In this document: positions 27,242 to 36,739 of the stretch, in pieces
Layout: each line of letters opens with the position of its first letter
Position numbering within the stretch: the first letter of the stretch is position 1
NCBI GenBank assembly: GCA_005884685.1
Contig: VBAH01000028.1
Coordinates: forward strand, 248,001-312,000
Reading direction: 5' to 3'
Source of the DNA: Alphaproteobacteria bacterium
Lineage (GTDB): Bacteria > Pseudomonadota > Alphaproteobacteria > Rhizobiales > Xanthobacteraceae
Length of the DNA stretch: 64,000 bases
The notes under the pieces: generated by a model
Told to the model about the DNA's origin: nothing
The model's input: the letters and a program-made list of their open reading frames with translations, nothing else
The model's database searches: none
Position numbers and translations under genes: made by a program

Positions 27242-29278
27242 TTACTTGCCGAGCTTGCTCAACGCCGCTGCGGCGATCTTCTCGGCTGTGATGCCGAAGT
27301 GGCGGTAGAGGTCCTTGTAGGGCGCGCTGGCGCCGAAGCCGTCCATGCCGACGAACACGCCATCCGAGCCGATGATCGCATCCCAGCCCTGCCGCACCGC
27401 AGCCTCGACGGCGACGTTGACCTTCGCCTCACCGATCACCGCGCGGCGCGTTGCCGCATCGGCGGCAAACAGCAGTTCGAAGCACGGCACCGAGACGACA
27501 CGCGCCGCCACGCCGCGATCTTTCAGCAGCTTCTGCGCCTCGACCGCGATGGCGACTTCCGAGCCGGTCGCAAACAGCGAAACCGCCGCGTTGCCGTCCG
27601 CCGCTGCGATTTCATAGGCGCCGGCCGCGCAGCGGTTTTCTTCGTCGAGCGCCTTGCGCAGCTGCGGCAGGTTCTGCCGCGTCAGCGCGAGCACGCTCGG
27701 GGCGTCGCGGGTCTCGAGCGCAAGCTGCCAGCACTCGAGGGTCTCGACCGGATCGCACGGGCGGAACACCAGCAGGTTGGGGATCGCGCGCAGGGCAGCG
27801 AGATGCTCGACCGGCTGGTGCGTCGGCCCGTCTTCACCGAGCCCGATCGAGTCGTGCGTCATCACGTGGATCACGCGCTCGCCCATCAGCGCGGCGAGCC
27901 GGATCGACGGCCGGCAGTAATCGGAGAAGACGAGGAACGTTCCCGAGTACGGGATGATGCCGCCATGCAGCGCGAGGCCGTTCATCGCGGCCGCCATGCC
28001 GTGCTCGCGCACCCCGTAATGGATGAAGCGGCCGGCGTAATCGGCGGCCGAGAGCACCGTCATGGCCTTCGGCCGGGTATTGTTCGAGCCGGTGAGGTCG
28101 GCCGAGCCGCCGATCATTTCGGGAACTGCGGCGGTCAACACGTCGAGCGCGTTTTGCGACGCAATGCGCGTTGCGATCTCCTTCGGCTCGGCCGCGAGCT
28201 TCTGCTTGTAGCTGCGCACCGCTTCGCTCAAACCGAGCGGCAGGTCGCCATTGATGCGGCGCGCGAACTCGCCGCGCTGCTCGATCGGCAAGCCGGCGAG
28301 CCGCTCGTCCCACGCCTTGTGCGCGGACTTCCCGCGCGCACCGGCTGCGCGCCACCAGCCGAGAACATCGGCGGGAATCTCGAACGGCGGATAATTCCAG
28401 CCGAGCTTCTCGCGCGCGCCCTTGATCTCCTCGGCGCCGAGCGGCGAGCCGTGCGAACCCGCGGTGCCCGCCTTGGTCGGTGCGCCGAACCCGATGACGG
28501 TCTTGCAGGCGATCATCGTGGGACGATCGGAATTTTTCGCATCTGCGATTGCGGTCGCAATCGCTTGCGGATCGTGGCCGTCGATGCGGCTTGCATTCCA
28601 GCCGGCCGCCTCGAAGCGCTTCACCTGGTCGACCGAGTCGGCAAGCGCCAGCGGGCCGTCGATCGAGATGCCGTTGTCGTCGAACAGCACGATCAGCCTG
28701 TTGAGCTTCAGGTGGCCGGCGAGCGCGATCGCTTCCTGCGAGACGCCCTCCATCAGGTCGCCGTCGGAGGCGAGCGCGTAGGTGTGGTGATCGACAACGC
28801 CGCCGAACTCGGCTGCAAGATGGCGCTCGGCGATCGCCATGCCGACCGCATTGCCCAGTCCCTGTCCGAGCGGCCCCGTCGTGGTCTCGACGCCCGGCGT
28901 CTCGAAATTCTCCGGATGCCCCGGCGTCGCCGATCCAAGCTGGCGGAAACGCTTGATCTGCTCGATCGTCATCGCCTCGTAGCCGAGCAGATAGAGCAGC
29001 GCGTAGATCAGCATCGAGCCGTGACCGGCCGAAAGCACGAAGCGGTCGCGGTCGGGCCACGTCGGATCGGCGGGATCGAACTTGAGGAACCGGGTGAACA
29101 GCACGGTGGCGACATCGGCCGCGCCCATCGGCAGGCCGGGATGACCGGACTTCGCCTGCTCGACCGCATCCATCGCGAGCGCGCGGATGGCGTTCGCCAT
29201 GCGGTCATGCTCGGCGCGGGAAAGCGGCATGTCGTCCTCACGGTGCGCGACGGCGGCCGAGGAAGCGGGTGGGGTCAT
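27242..29278 (-). CDS. tkt: Transketolase
   Basis: A 678-residue transketolase with '[18 protein letters not shown]' (TPP and substrate His), '[11 protein letters not shown]', '[17 protein letters not shown]', '[13 protein letters not shown]' (thiamine-binding GDG type motif, here SDGDLMEG), 'DDNGISIDG' and the C-terminal '[22 protein letters not shown]'. It works in the non-oxidative pentose phosphate pathway and, if present, the Calvin cycle. The ATG at 29278 was taken because the upstream in-frame extension is Arg/Pro-rich shadow sequence. First gene of the minus-strand carbon block. Confidence 0.96.
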   Translation of the reverse strand: MTPPASSAAVAHREDDMPLSRAEHDRMANAIRALAMDAVEQAKSGHPGLPMGAADVATVLFTRFLKFDPADPTWPDRDRFVLSAGHGSMLIYALLYLLGYEAMTIEQIKRFRQLGSATPGHPENFETPGVETTTGPLGQGLGNAVGMAIAERHLAAEFGGVVDHHTYALASDGDLMEGVSQEAIALAGHLKLNRLIVLFDDNGISIDGPLALADSVDQVKRFEAAGWNASRIDGHDPQAIATAIADAKNSDRPTMIACKTVIGFGAPTKAGTAGSHGSPLGAEEIKGAREKLGWNYPPFEIPADVLGWWRAAGARGKSAHKAWDERLAGLPIEQRGEFARRINGDLPLGLSEAVRSYKQKLAAEPKEIATRIASQNALDVLTAAVPEMIGGSADLTGSNNTRPKAMTVLSAADYAGRFIHYGVREHGMAAAMNGLALHGGIIPYSGTFLVFSDYCRPSIRLAALMGERVIHVMTHDSIGLGEDGPTHQPVEHLAALRAIPNLLVFRPCDPVETLECWQLALETRDAPSVLALTRQNLPQLRKALDEENRCAAGAYEIAAADGNAAVSLFATGSEVAIAVEAQKLLKDRGVAARVVSVPCFELLFAADAATRRAVIGEAKVNVAVEAAVRQGWDAIIGSDGVFVGMDGFGASAPYKDLYRHFGITAEKIAAAALSKLGK

Positions 29279-29470
29279 CGTTTGCCCTCGAATTCCGGGC
29301 GTGGATAGCACCTGAACCGCATGAGTCCAATGCGAGCCCGCAGACTCCGGTGGATGACTGAGAAGCCGCTGGGCCTGCTCATCGGCCGCGCGCGGGAACT
29401 TTTCCGGGACCCCCCTGTTTCTTTGGGCATCGATCAATGCCGGCGGCCTTGCCGGCCGGAGGAGAGTCCC

Positions 29471-29545
29471 ATGAATGGCATCATCTATCTTGTCGGCCTG
29501 ATCGTCGTCGTTCTGGCGATTCTGTCGTTCCTCGGCCTGCGCTGA
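29471..29545 (+). CDS. 24-residue single-span membrane peptide
   Basis: ATG at 29471 follows GGAGGAGAG and gives [20 protein letters not shown] plus four residues, one hydrophobic helix with a short basic end. It begins 12 bases before the next membrane-protein gene and is probably cotranscribed. Nearly identical tiny proteins occur in Bradyrhizobium relatives as far as I recall. Function unknown; the position suggests an accessory to the 290-residue protein. Confidence 0.7.
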   Translation: MNGIIYLVGLIVVVLAILSFLGLR

Positions 29546-29557
29546 GGAGCGCCCGCC

Positions 29558-30430
29558 ATGTCTGACGTCCAAGCCTATCCCGCCGGAGCGGGGCCGGTCC
29601 CGACGCCGGGCGGTCCCCTGTCCTACATTCACTGGGGTCCGGTCATCGCCGGCGCGATCGTCGCCGCAGCGATCTGGTCCGTCTTGATGGCCTTTGCGTC
29701 GGCGATCGGCCTGATGATCGCGTCACCGTCGCCGACCTGGCGCGATACATCGGTCTGGCTCGCGCTGCTGTCCGGCCTGTGGATTATCGTCGTGACAGCC
29801 GGCAGCTACGCGCTCGGCGGCTATCTGGCGGGCCGGGTGCGCTCGAGCTGGCGCGCGGCAAGCGACGAAGTGGAATTCCGCGACGGCGCGCATGGCCTGC
29901 TGGTGTGGGCGCTCGGTGTGGTCCTCAGCGTCGCGCTGCTGTGGGCAACCGCAGCCGCCTACAGCGCGGCCAACAACGCAACCGCCTCGCCGCGCGAGAG
30001 CGCGGGCGCGCCGGGCTTCCTCGCCTATGAGCTCGATCGCCTGTTCAGGTCGGAGCGCCGCGTCGAGCCGGTTCCGGCCGAGTTGCGCGCCGAAGCCAGC
30101 CGCCTGCTGCTGAAGGGCGTCGGGCGGCAGGAGATTCCGAGCGAGGATCGCACCCACCTCAACCGCGTGGTCGCCGCGACGACCGGCCTGGTGCCGGCCG
30201 ACGCCGAGCGCCGGGTGATCCAGGTGCTGGCCGCCTCACGCGAGGCGGCGGCGCAGGCGCGGCGCAGCGCGGTGATCCTCGGCTTTGCCACGGCGGCTGC
30301 GTTGGCGGCGGCGGCGGCGGCGGCCTGGTTCGCGGCCGGGATCGGCGGCAAACATCGCGACAGCGAGTTCGCGCCGCCACTGCGGTTCGGGCGCGTGACA
30401 ACGGTTGGAGCGCGGCCGACCTACCCGTAG
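29558..30430 (+). CDS. Four-helix membrane protein, Rhizobiales family
   Basis: A 290-residue protein with hydrophobic segments at about 24-50, 65-90, 112-135 and 243-263. The first half ('[29 protein letters not shown]') resembles proteins annotated as 'PhnA-like' in Bradyrhizobium, a name without functional support. A long soluble stretch (about 150-240) carries '[12 protein letters not shown]' and '[15 protein letters not shown]', reminiscent of a repeated helical unit. No catalytic residues are seen. It follows the 24-residue peptide by 12 bases and ends in a hairpin. Confidence 0.75.
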   Translation: MSDVQAYPAGAGPVPTPGGPLSYIHWGPVIAGAIVAAAIWSVLMAFASAIGLMIASPSPTWRDTSVWLALLSGLWIIVVTAGSYALGGYLAGRVRSSWRAASDEVEFRDGAHGLLVWALGVVLSVALLWATAAAYSAANNATASPRESAGAPGFLAYELDRLFRSERRVEPVPAELRAEASRLLLKGVGRQEIPSEDRTHLNRVVAATTGLVPADAERRVIQVLAASREAAAQARRSAVILGFATAAALAAAAAAAWFAAGIGGKHRDSEFAPPLRFGRVTTVGARPTYP

Positions 30431-30444
30431 CCGCCCCGATCGCA

Positions 30445-30476
30445 GCCGGGCGGCGGCGTTCAAGCCGCCGCCGGCT
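30445..30476 (+). terminator. GC-rich stem-loop after the membrane protein
   Basis: GCCGGGCGGCGGC, a GTTCAA loop and GCCGCCGCCGGC form a strong hairpin, followed by TTTCC. It is a plausible terminator for the preceding two-gene unit. Confidence 0.6.
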
Positions 30477-30704
30477 TTCCGACAGGTGGCGCGTGTGCTC
30501 ATCCCGCGCGATTTGGCGCCACGGGGCAGCGCTGTCGCCGCGCCCCATACGCGACAAATCCACGACATTGTTTTGCCCGCATGATCCGCGAGCGTTGACG
30601 CCACGGTGGGGCGCAACGTAAGTTTCTGACGCAAATCCTTGGCGCTCCAAGGATTTCAGGGCGCGCGTGCCGCTGCGGCGGCCGGCCCGCGCGATGGGGA
30701 GGCG

Positions 30705-30983
30705 ATGACGGACGCGAGCGCGATCGAAGCCGCGACCCGGCGGCTGGCAGCGGCACTCGACGCGCTCGATGCCGCGCTCGAGCGGCGCCGCGATACCGAC
30801 AAGGGCGAGAACGCGCTCGCCGCCCAGGTGCATGCGCTCGGCAGCGACCGCTCCAAGCTTGCCTCCGACCTCGATGCCGCGACCGCGCGCTCACGCAAGC
30901 TGGAGGCAACCAACCGCGCGATGGCGCAGCGCCTCGATGTCGCGATCGAGAGCATCCGCACGGTGATCGAGACGCAGCCATGA
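30705..30983 (+). CDS. DUF4164 coiled-coil protein
   Basis: A 92-residue protein predicted to be one long coiled coil with Ala-rich heptads ('AATRRLAAALDALDAALERR') matching DUF4164 proteins found before zapA in Rhizobiales. The ATG at 30705 has GGGGAGG upstream. It overlaps zapA by four bases, so it is translated with it; a role near FtsZ or in cell division is inferred from this. Confidence 0.8.
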   Translation: MTDASAIEAATRRLAAALDALDAALERRRDTDKGENALAAQVHALGSDRSKLASDLDAATARSRKLEATNRAMAQRLDVAIESIRTVIETQP

Positions 30984-31363
30984 GCCACGTAAATGTCACG
31001 ATCCATGGCCGCCAGTACCGCATGGCCTGCGAGGACGGGCAGGAAGACCATCTGATGCGGCTCGCGAAGGATCTCGATCAGCGTATCGAGCAGCTGAAGG
31101 GGAGTTTCGGCGCGATCGGCGACATGCGGTTGATCGTGATGGCGTCGCTCACGCTCGGCGACGAGCTGAGCGAAGCCGCACGACGCATCCGGCGTCTCGA
31201 AGAGGAGCTGACCGCGCTGCAGGACGCGCGCGTCGCCTCGAGCGAACGCGCGCAGGCGACGCAGGCCGCAGTCGCGGCCGCGCTCAATTCCGCCTCGGAG
31301 CGCATCGAGCACGTGACGCGCAGCCTGAACCAGAATCGCGGCGAGAGTGTCGGGATCGGATGA
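30980..31363 (+). CDS. zapA: Cell division protein ZapA
   Basis: A 127-residue ZapA: 'HVNVTIHGRQYRMACEDGQEDHLMRLAKDLDQRI' at the N terminus is the family core, followed by a coiled coil (about 60-110). ZapA crosslinks FtsZ filaments at midcell. It is preceded by DUF4164 and followed by the 6S RNA and the 5-formyl-THF cyclo-ligase, the usual order in this group. Confidence 0.9.
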   Translation: MSHVNVTIHGRQYRMACEDGQEDHLMRLAKDLDQRIEQLKGSFGAIGDMRLIVMASLTLGDELSEAARRIRRLEEELTALQDARVASSERAQATQAAVAAALNSASERIEHVTRSLNQNRGESVGIG

Positions 31364-31366
31364 TGT

Positions 31367-31520
31367 CGTTCCGGGGCGCCGCCAACGGGTCCGCGCAAAG
31401 CGCGGCCCGATGACAGGCTCCGCGGCGAGCCCGGGAACCCATAACCACAATCGGTTCTGAATCGTGAGGGCTGTGGTTATGGATTCCGGGCTCCTCGCTG
31501 CGCTCGGCCCCGGAATGACC
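31367..31520. repeat. Dispersed repeat with CCATAACCAC / GTGGTTATGG arms
   Basis: The core CCCATAACCACAA / TGTGGTTATGG forms an inverted repeat and the arm TGGTTATGGATTCCGGGCTCCT also occurs at 35610-35631, between ruvC and ruvA. The outer ends are TTCCGGGGC and GCCCCGGAATGACC. It occupies the gap between zapA and the 6S RNA. Confidence 0.75.
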
Positions 31521-31564
31521 AGTGGGTGGTAACTTGCCGCACGACCCACTACATTGGACGGGCG

Positions 31565-31718
31565 CGGCTGCGGAGTGCGTCGGAATAATACTCCCGGGGC
31601 CTTACGATCCTGAAGGGAGCTGTCCCTGACCGGACCCGTGGGTCCGGACATATGGCGCCCACCTACTTCTGTAGGTTCCCGGGGTCGCAATCCGACGGCT
31701 CATGCGGCTCCGCACTTC
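31565..31718 (+). ncRNA. ssrS: 6S RNA
   Basis: The closing stem TGCGGAG (31569-31575) with CTCCGCA (31708-31714) is extended by GCGTCGGA pairing with TCCGACGG. An apical hairpin CCGGACCC-GT-GGGTCCGG (31630-31647) and an A/U-richer central region with CCCGGGG on both arms give the long rod with central bubble of 6S RNA. The position between zapA and the 5-formyl-THF cyclo-ligase gene is the conserved location. 6S RNA binds sigma70-RNA polymerase in stationary phase. Ends are approximate. Confidence 0.85.
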
Positions 31719-31728
31719 TCTCCCCGTC

Positions 31729-31835
31729 GTCATCCGCGAAAGCGGATGACCCAGTCATCTCCGAAGATGTTATGGCAGACGGCGTGAGCACCGCTTCCCG
31801 GTGTTTACTGGATGCCCGCCTTCGCGGGCATGACA
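31729..31835. repeat. GTCATCCGCGAAAGCGGATGAC element
   Basis: GTCATCCGCGAAAGCGGATGAC (22-base hairpin) and GGATGCCCGCCTTCGCGGGCATGAC lie at the two ends, about 105 bases apart. It fills the gap between the 6S RNA and the cyclo-ligase start. Confidence 0.75.
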
Positions 31836-31849
31836 ATGCGCGGAGCGAA

Positions 31850-32434
31850 ATGTCCGACGCCATCTCCGAACTGAAATCGGTCATCCGCAAGGATGCGCTG
31901 ATGCGCCGCGACGCGCTGCCCGCGGCCGAGCGCGCCAGCGCGGCGGAGACGATCGCGGCGCGCGCGTTTCCGCTTGCGATCAGTCCGGGCACGGTCGTCT
32001 CCGGCTTCATGCCGCTCAAGACCGAGATCAATCCCCTGCCGCTGATGCGCCGGCTGACGGAGGCCGGCGCGCAGCTCGCGCTGCCCGCCATTGCGGGGCG
32101 CGGCAAGCCGCTGATCATGCGCGCGTTTGCGATCGGCGATGCACTTGCCTCCGGGCAATGGGGCATCCGCGAGCCGAACGCGGACGCACCCGAGGTCGCG
32201 CCCGACATCCTGCTGGTGCCGCTGCTCGCCTTCGACCGCGCCGGTCATCGCATCGGCTACGGTGCCGGCTACTACGACATGACGATCGGGAAGCTGCGTG
32301 CGATGAAGCCCGCCATTGCCGTCGGCATTGCGTTCGCCGCCCAGGAAATCGGAGAGGTCCCGGTCACGCCGCGCGACGCGCGCCTCGATCTCGTGCTAAC
32401 GGAGCGCGAGGTCATCGACCTGCGCGGAGCCTGA
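31850..32434 (+). CDS. 5-formyltetrahydrofolate cyclo-ligase
   Basis: A 194-residue YgfA-type enzyme that converts 5-formyl-THF to 5,10-methenyl-THF using ATP. Visible: 'IRKDALMRRDAL' near the N terminus (ATP-binding Arg/Lys), 'GFMPLKTEINPLPLM', 'WGIREPN', 'DILLVPLLAFDRAGHRIGYGAGYYDMTI' (GYGGGYYD-type motif, here GYGAGYYD). The start ATG at 31850 follows a CGGAGCG. It overlaps nothing but is directly followed by the phosphoesterase gene. Confidence 0.92.
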   Translation: MSDAISELKSVIRKDALMRRDALPAAERASAAETIAARAFPLAISPGTVVSGFMPLKTEINPLPLMRRLTEAGAQLALPAIAGRGKPLIMRAFAIGDALASGQWGIREPNADAPEVAPDILLVPLLAFDRAGHRIGYGAGYYDMTIGKLRAMKPAIAVGIAFAAQEIGEVPVTPRDARLDLVLTEREVIDLRGA

Positions 32435-33256
32435 ATGCGTCTTCTGTTTGTCGGCGATGTGGTGGGGCGCGCGGGACGCGCCGCCGTGACCGAGCGGCTG
32501 CCCGGCCTGAAGCGCGACTGGAAGCTCGATTGCGTCATCGTCAACGGCGAGAATGCGGCCGGCGGCTTCGGCATCACCGAGCCGATCTACACCGAGCTGA
32601 TCGATGCCGGCGCCGACGTGATCAGCGGCGGCAATCATTCATGGGACCAGCGCGAGGCGCTGGTGTTCATCGAGCGCGCGCCGCGCCTGATCCGACCGCA
32701 CAATTATCCGCCCGGTACGCCGGGCCGCGGCATGGTGCTGGTCGAGGCAAGGAACGGCGGCCGCGTGCTGGTGATCAACCTGATGGGCCGTGTCTTCATG
32801 GACCCGCTCGACGACCCCTTCGCCGCGATCGATCGCGAGCTTTCCGCCTGCCCGCTCAAGAGTGCGGCCGACGCGATCGTGCTCGACATCCATTGCGAGG
32901 CGACGAGCGAGAAGCAGGCGATGGGCCATTTCTGCGACGGCCGCGCGAGCCTCGTGGTCGGCACGCATACGCATGCGCCGACCGCCGATCATCGCGTGCT
33001 GGCCGGTGGCACCGCGTTCGTCTCTGACGTGGGCATGACCGGCGACTACGACTCCGTCATCGGCATGAGCAAGGCCGAGCCGCTGCACCGCTTCACCCGC
33101 CGCATCCCCTCGGGCAAGTTCGAGCCCGCCAACGGCCCCGCGACCTTGTGCGCGGTTGCGGTCGAGACCGATGATGCGACGGGGCTTGCGACGCGCATCG
33201 CGCCGGTGCGCTTGGGCGGGCAGCTCGCTGAGGCGCGGCCAGCTTTTTGGGACTGA
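32435..33256 (+). CDS. YmdB-type metallophosphoesterase (TIGR00282)
   Basis: A 273-residue phosphoesterase: 'LLFVGDVVGRAGR' (metal-binding Asp), 'VIVNGENAAGGFGI' (Asn/Glu), 'DVISGGNHSWDQRE' (GNH), 'LDIHCEATSEKQAMGHF', 'VVGTHTHAPTADHRVL' (HTH). Family members such as Bacillus YmdB hydrolyse cyclic nucleotides. The ATG starts right after the stop of the cyclo-ligase gene, so the two genes are cotranscribed. Confidence 0.92.
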   Translation: MRLLFVGDVVGRAGRAAVTERLPGLKRDWKLDCVIVNGENAAGGFGITEPIYTELIDAGADVISGGNHSWDQREALVFIERAPRLIRPHNYPPGTPGRGMVLVEARNGGRVLVINLMGRVFMDPLDDPFAAIDRELSACPLKSAADAIVLDIHCEATSEKQAMGHFCDGRASLVVGTHTHAPTADHRVLAGGTAFVSDVGMTGDYDSVIGMSKAEPLHRFTRRIPSGKFEPANGPATLCAVAVETDDATGLATRIAPVRLGGQLAEARPAFWD

Positions 33257-33354
33257 TTCCTCACCCTGATCAGGATGAGGTGAGTGGATTTCCGCGGCGG
33301 GCGGACCTATAAACCGCGCCGCATTTTCTAAATCGACGTACTGCGGAGGCGCCT

Positions 33355-34101
33355 TTGGCCGGCCATTCCCAATTCAAGAACATCATGCACCGCAAGGGGC
33401 GGCAGGACGCCATCAAGTCCAAGCTGTTCGGCAAGCTCGCGCGCGAAATCACGGTCGCCGCCAAGATGGGCCTGCCCGATCCCGCAATGAACCCGCGCCT
33501 GCGCGCAGCGGTGCTGGCGGCGCGCGCCGAGAGCATGCCGAACGACAATATCGCGCGCGCGATCAAGAAGGCGCTCGGCGGCGATGCGGAGAGCTACGAG
33601 GAAATCCGCTACGAGGGTTACGGGCCGGGCGGCGTCGCGGTGATCGTCGAGGTGTTGACCGACAACCGCAACCGCTCGGCCGGCGAGGTGCGCGCAAGCT
33701 TCACCAAGTCGGGCGGCAACCTCGCCGAGACCGGCGCGGTGTCGTTCATGTTCGACCATGTCGGCGTGGTGGAGTTCGACGCCAAGGTGGCTGACGCCGA
33801 CGCCATGCTCGAAGCCGCGATCGAGGCCGGCGCCGAGGATGTCGTGTCGGGCGATAACGGACACGAGGTCTACACGACGGCTGAGTCGTTGCGCGATGTG
33901 GCCAAGGCGCTGGAGGCGAAATTCGGCGAGCCGCGCAAGGCCGCGCTCGTCTGGAAGCCGCAGAACACCGTGCCGGTCGACGACGAGCAGGGCGAGAAGG
34001 TGCTCAAGCTGATCGACGCGCTCAACGACAACGACGACGTGCAGAGCGTGTTCGCGAACTTCGAGATTTCCGATGCGCTGGTGCAGAAGCTGAGCGCGTG
34101 A
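33355..34101 (+). CDS. YebC/PmpR family protein
   Basis: A 248-residue member of the YebC family: '[22 protein letters not shown]', '[16 protein letters not shown]', '[15 protein letters not shown]', '[28 protein letters not shown]', '[16 protein letters not shown]'. Members act as transcription regulators and, more recently, in relief of ribosome stalling. The start is TTG with GGAGG upstream at 33343; the ATG of the family is not present. It is the last plus-strand gene before the TauE/SafE gene. Confidence 0.93.
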   Translation: MAGHSQFKNIMHRKGRQDAIKSKLFGKLAREITVAAKMGLPDPAMNPRLRAAVLAARAESMPNDNIARAIKKALGGDAESYEEIRYEGYGPGGVAVIVEVLTDNRNRSAGEVRASFTKSGGNLAETGAVSFMFDHVGVVEFDAKVADADAMLEAAIEAGAEDVVSGDNGHEVYTTAESLRDVAKALEAKFGEPRKAALVWKPQNTVPVDDEQGEKVLKLIDALNDNDDVQSVFANFEISDALVQKLSA

Positions 34102-34107
34102 CGCAGA

Positions 34108-34162
34108 CCCTCATCCTGAGGAGGCGCGCAGCGCGTCCTGCGGACGCTCCTCAGGATGAGGG
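34108..34162. repeat. CCCTCATCCTGAGGA inverted repeat, likely shared terminator
   Basis: Perfect 15-bp arms CCCTCATCCTGAGGA (34108-34122) and TCCTCAGGATGAGGG (34148-34162) around a GC-rich hairpin. It fills the 62 bases between the convergent yebC and TauE/SafE genes and probably stops transcription from both sides. The same family is at 25948-26049. Confidence 0.8.
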
Positions 34163-34163
34163 A

Positions 34164-34949
34164 TCACCGCACCCACCCGTCCCACAGCGGCATGCTGGCG
34201 AGTGCCGCAAGCGCGATGATCACATAAGCGGTGCGGCGATACGTTTGTTCGGACGCAAAGTGGAATACTTGCGCGCCGGCGAACATCGCCAGGATGTGCA
34301 GCGGCGCGACGAAAGCCGCGAGGGCCATCACTTCTGGCGTCAGCAGGCCGGCCCACAGATACGTGACGACCAGCGCCGCCGCCATGATGGCGAAGAACAC
34401 CACGAAGTTCGCGCGCACCACCGCGGCGGCCGCCATCGAGGACAGCCAGAACAGCACCACCGGCGGGCCGAAGATCTGCACCGCGCCGCCCATCAGGCCC
34501 GCCGCGATCCCCACCAGGACGGTCACGATCAGCATCGGCTTGCCGTGATAGCGCCAGCCGGTCGAGAGCACGACGACGATGACCAGCACCAGCGCGGCCA
34601 TCGCCCAGCGCAGGTGCGCGGGCTCGGCGTATTGCAGGATCAGCGCGCCGAATTGCGCCGCGACCGCTGCGGAAAGGGCAAGCGGAAAAATCTCGCGCCA
34701 GACGGCCTGCCGCCACACGCCGATCGAGAACACGATGCCGGTGACGAAATCCGTGAGCAGGAAGCTCGCCGCGCCGATCTTCGGTCCGTAGAGCGCGCTC
34801 ATCAGCGGCACGTAGACCAGCGCCGAGCCGAACCCCGAGAAGCCGCGTACCGCACCCGACAGGATCGAAATGCCGAGCGCGAGCGCGAAGCGCGGGTCCG
34901 CCATGACGGCGGCAAAACTTGCCGAATTGGGGAGCTCGATCACGGTCAT
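34164..34949 (-). CDS. TauE/SafE family sulfite/organosulfur exporter-like protein
   Basis: A 261-residue membrane protein with about eight hydrophobic helices. '[34 protein letters not shown]' and '[24 protein letters not shown]' are the two GxxGGxxG-type conserved loops of the family. It may export sulfite, sulfoacetate or other organic anions; no sulfur genes are near to help. It is convergent with yebC and divergent from ruvC. Confidence 0.85.
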   Translation of the reverse strand: MTVIELPNSASFAAVMADPRFALALGISILSGAVRGFSGFGSALVYVPLMSALYGPKIGAASFLLTDFVTGIVFSIGVWRQAVWREIFPLALSAAVAAQFGALILQYAEPAHLRWAMAALVLVIVVVLSTGWRYHGKPMLIVTVLVGIAAGLMGGAVQIFGPPVVLFWLSSMAAAAVVRANFVVFFAIMAAALVVTYLWAGLLTPEVMALAAFVAPLHILAMFAGAQVFHFASEQTYRRTAYVIIALAALASMPLWDGWVR

Positions 34950-35015
34950 TTCCGGCGGGAAACCGGTGTCTATCAGGCGCGTGAGGGGCGCGCGAGGTGC
35001 TATCTATTGGACACG

Positions 35016-35522
35016 ATGGTACAGGCGATTCGCATCCTCGGCATCGACCCCGGCCTCCGCCGCACCGGCTGGGGGCTGATCGGCTGCGAGGGCAACCGGC
35101 TGATTTACCTGGCGTGCGGCTCGGTCGAGACCAACGACAGGGCAGGGCTCGCCGAGCGGCTGGTCACGATCCACGACGGGCTCGCGCGCATCGTCGCCCA
35201 GTTCCGCCCGGACGAGGCCGCCGTGGAGGCGACGTTCGTCAACCGCGACGCGACCGCGACCTTGAAGCTCGGACAGGCGCGCGGCATCGCGCTGCTGGTG
35301 CCGGCGAAGGCCGGTGTCCTTGTGGCGGAATATGCCCCGAACCTGGTGAAGAAAACCATCGTCGGCGCCGGCCACGCCGAGAAGGCTCAGATCCGCATGA
35401 TGGTCGGCGTGCTGCTGCCCAAGGCCGATCCGCAATCCGAGGATGCCGCCGACGCGCTTGCGATCGCGGTCACGCATGCGCACCATCGCGCCAGCGCGTT
35501 GCTCAAGGTGGCGATGCGATGA
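35016..35522 (+). CDS. ruvC: Holliday junction resolvase RuvC
   Basis: A 168-residue endonuclease. Catalytic acidic residues fit the family: Asp11 ('LGIDPG'), Glu71 ('AAVEATFVN'), Asp143 and Asp146 ('[10 protein letters not shown]'). It cuts Holliday junctions made by RuvAB branch migration. The start ATG at 35016 was chosen because family similarity begins at '[16 protein letters not shown]'. The gap to ruvA (166 bases) contains a repeat element. Confidence 0.95.
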   Translation: MVQAIRILGIDPGLRRTGWGLIGCEGNRLIYLACGSVETNDRAGLAERLVTIHDGLARIVAQFRPDEAAVEATFVNRDATATLKLGQARGIALLVPAKAGVLVAEYAPNLVKKTIVGAGHAEKAQIRMMVGVLLPKADPQSEDAADALAIAVTHAHHRASALLKVAMR

Positions 35523-35538
35523 TCGCGTTATTTTCATC

Positions 35539-35672
35539 CGTCATCCCCGGGCGGCCGCAGGCCGAGCCCGGGATCCATATCCACGATACGTGCGAATCAA
35601 GAACCGCCGGTGGTTATGGATTCCGGGCTCCTCCCCCGGCTCAAGGCCGGGGTCGGCCCCGGAATGACCAGC
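35539..35672. repeat. Dispersed repeat between ruvC and ruvA
   Basis: Shares TGGTTATGGATTCCGGGCTCCT with 31367-31520 and ends in GGCCCCGGAATGACC; the left end is CATCCCCGGGCGGCC. It separates ruvC from ruvA, which in many alphaproteobacteria are close together. Confidence 0.75.
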
Positions 35673-35688
35673 GGGAGAGACCTTCCGC

Positions 35689-36306
35689 ATGATCGGCAAG
35701 CTCAAGGGCATCATCGACTGTTACGGCGAGGACCACATCATCGTCGACGTGAATGGGGTCGGCTACGTGGTGCACTGCTCGGCGCGCACGTTGCAGGCGC
35801 TGCCGGCGCAGGGCGAGCCGGTGTCGCTCGCGATCGAGACGCATGTGCGCGAGGACCAGATCCGCCTGTTCGGCTTTACCAGCGACATCGAGCGCGAGTG
35901 GTTCCGCCTTTTGCAGACCGTGCAGGGCGTCGGCACCAAGGTCGCGCTCGCGATACTTTCCACGCTGCGCCCGGCCGATCTCGCCAGCGCGATCGCGCTG
36001 CGCGACAAGGCGATGGTGGCGCGCTCGCCCGGTGTCGGCCCGAAGGTCGCCGAACGCGTGGTCACCGAGCTCAAGGACAAGGCGCCGAAATATGCCGAGA
36101 TCGATCCCGCGGTGGTTCGGCTCGCGGGCGATGTGGATGAGAGGCGCGCGCCGCAGCCGGTCGCCGACGCGGTCTCGGCGCTGATCAATCTCGGCTATGG
36201 TCAGCCGCAGGCCGCCGCCGCGATCGCGGCGGCGAGCCGCGGAGCGGGGGAGGGCGCCGAGACCGCGCAGCTCATCCGCCTCGGACTGAAGGAATTGGCG
36301 AAATAG
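35689..36306 (+). CDS. ruvA: Holliday junction DNA helicase RuvA
   Basis: A 205-residue protein: N-terminal OB-fold ('[31 protein letters not shown]'), two helix-hairpin-helix motifs ('[17 protein letters not shown]', '[20 protein letters not shown]') and the C-terminal domain that binds RuvB ('[20 protein letters not shown]'). It targets RuvB to junctions. The next gene (cytidine deaminase) follows after four bases. Confidence 0.95.
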   Translation: MIGKLKGIIDCYGEDHIIVDVNGVGYVVHCSARTLQALPAQGEPVSLAIETHVREDQIRLFGFTSDIEREWFRLLQTVQGVGTKVALAILSTLRPADLASAIALRDKAMVARSPGVGPKVAERVVTELKDKAPKYAEIDPAVVRLAGDVDERRAPQPVADAVSALINLGYGQPQAAAAIAAASRGAGEGAETAQLIRLGLKELAK

Positions 36307-36310
36307 CAAG

Positions 36311-36739
36311 ATGAGTGACTCGCTGAGCGACAAGGACCGGGAACTGGTGGCCGCCGCCACGCAGGCGATCAAGGAGCGCTATCGCAACGACTGGCAGGAG
36401 GTCGGCGCAGCGATCCGCACGCGCGACGGCCGCATTTTCACCGGTGTCAATCTCGACGCCTATGTGGGACGCGGCGCGGTCTGCGCCGAAGCGGTCGCGA
36501 TCGGGCGCGCGCTCACCGAGCGGGGCGACAACGGGATCGAGACGATCGTGGCGGTGCGTCACCCCAAGCCGGACGAAGCGAACCGGGAGATCGCGGTGGT
36601 GTCGCCGTGCGGTACCTGCCGTGAATTGATCCACGACTACGACGCCAAGGCGCGGGTCATCGTGCCCGGCAACGGCGGCGCGGCCGTCGCGACCATCGGC
36701 GGGCTGCTGCCGAACAAGTACCGGCGGGGCATGACGTGA
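36311..36739 (+). CDS. Cytidine deaminase-like protein
   Basis: A 142-residue zinc-dependent deaminase: '[20 protein letters not shown]' (CAE) and '[23 protein letters not shown]' (PCxxC) provide the metal ligands and proton-shuttling Glu. The family interconverts cytidine/deoxycytidine with uridines, though related enzymes act on blasticidin or other nucleosides. It is embedded between ruvA (4 bases upstream) and ruvB (4-base overlap, GTGA), so it is cotranslated with the branch-migration genes, which is unusual in my experience of this operon. Confidence 0.85.
   Translation: MSDSLSDKDRELVAAATQAIKERYRNDWQEVGAAIRTRDGRIFTGVNLDAYVGRGAVCAEAVAIGRALTERGDNGIETIVAVRHPKPDEANREIAVVSPCGTCRELIHDYDAKARVIVPGNGGAAVATIGGLLPNKYRRGMT

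Noticed and set aside
34098-35015. Long in-frame extension upstream of ruvC
   Set aside because: It is antisense to the TauE/SafE gene and has no RuvC similarity; RuvC begins at the ATG 35016.
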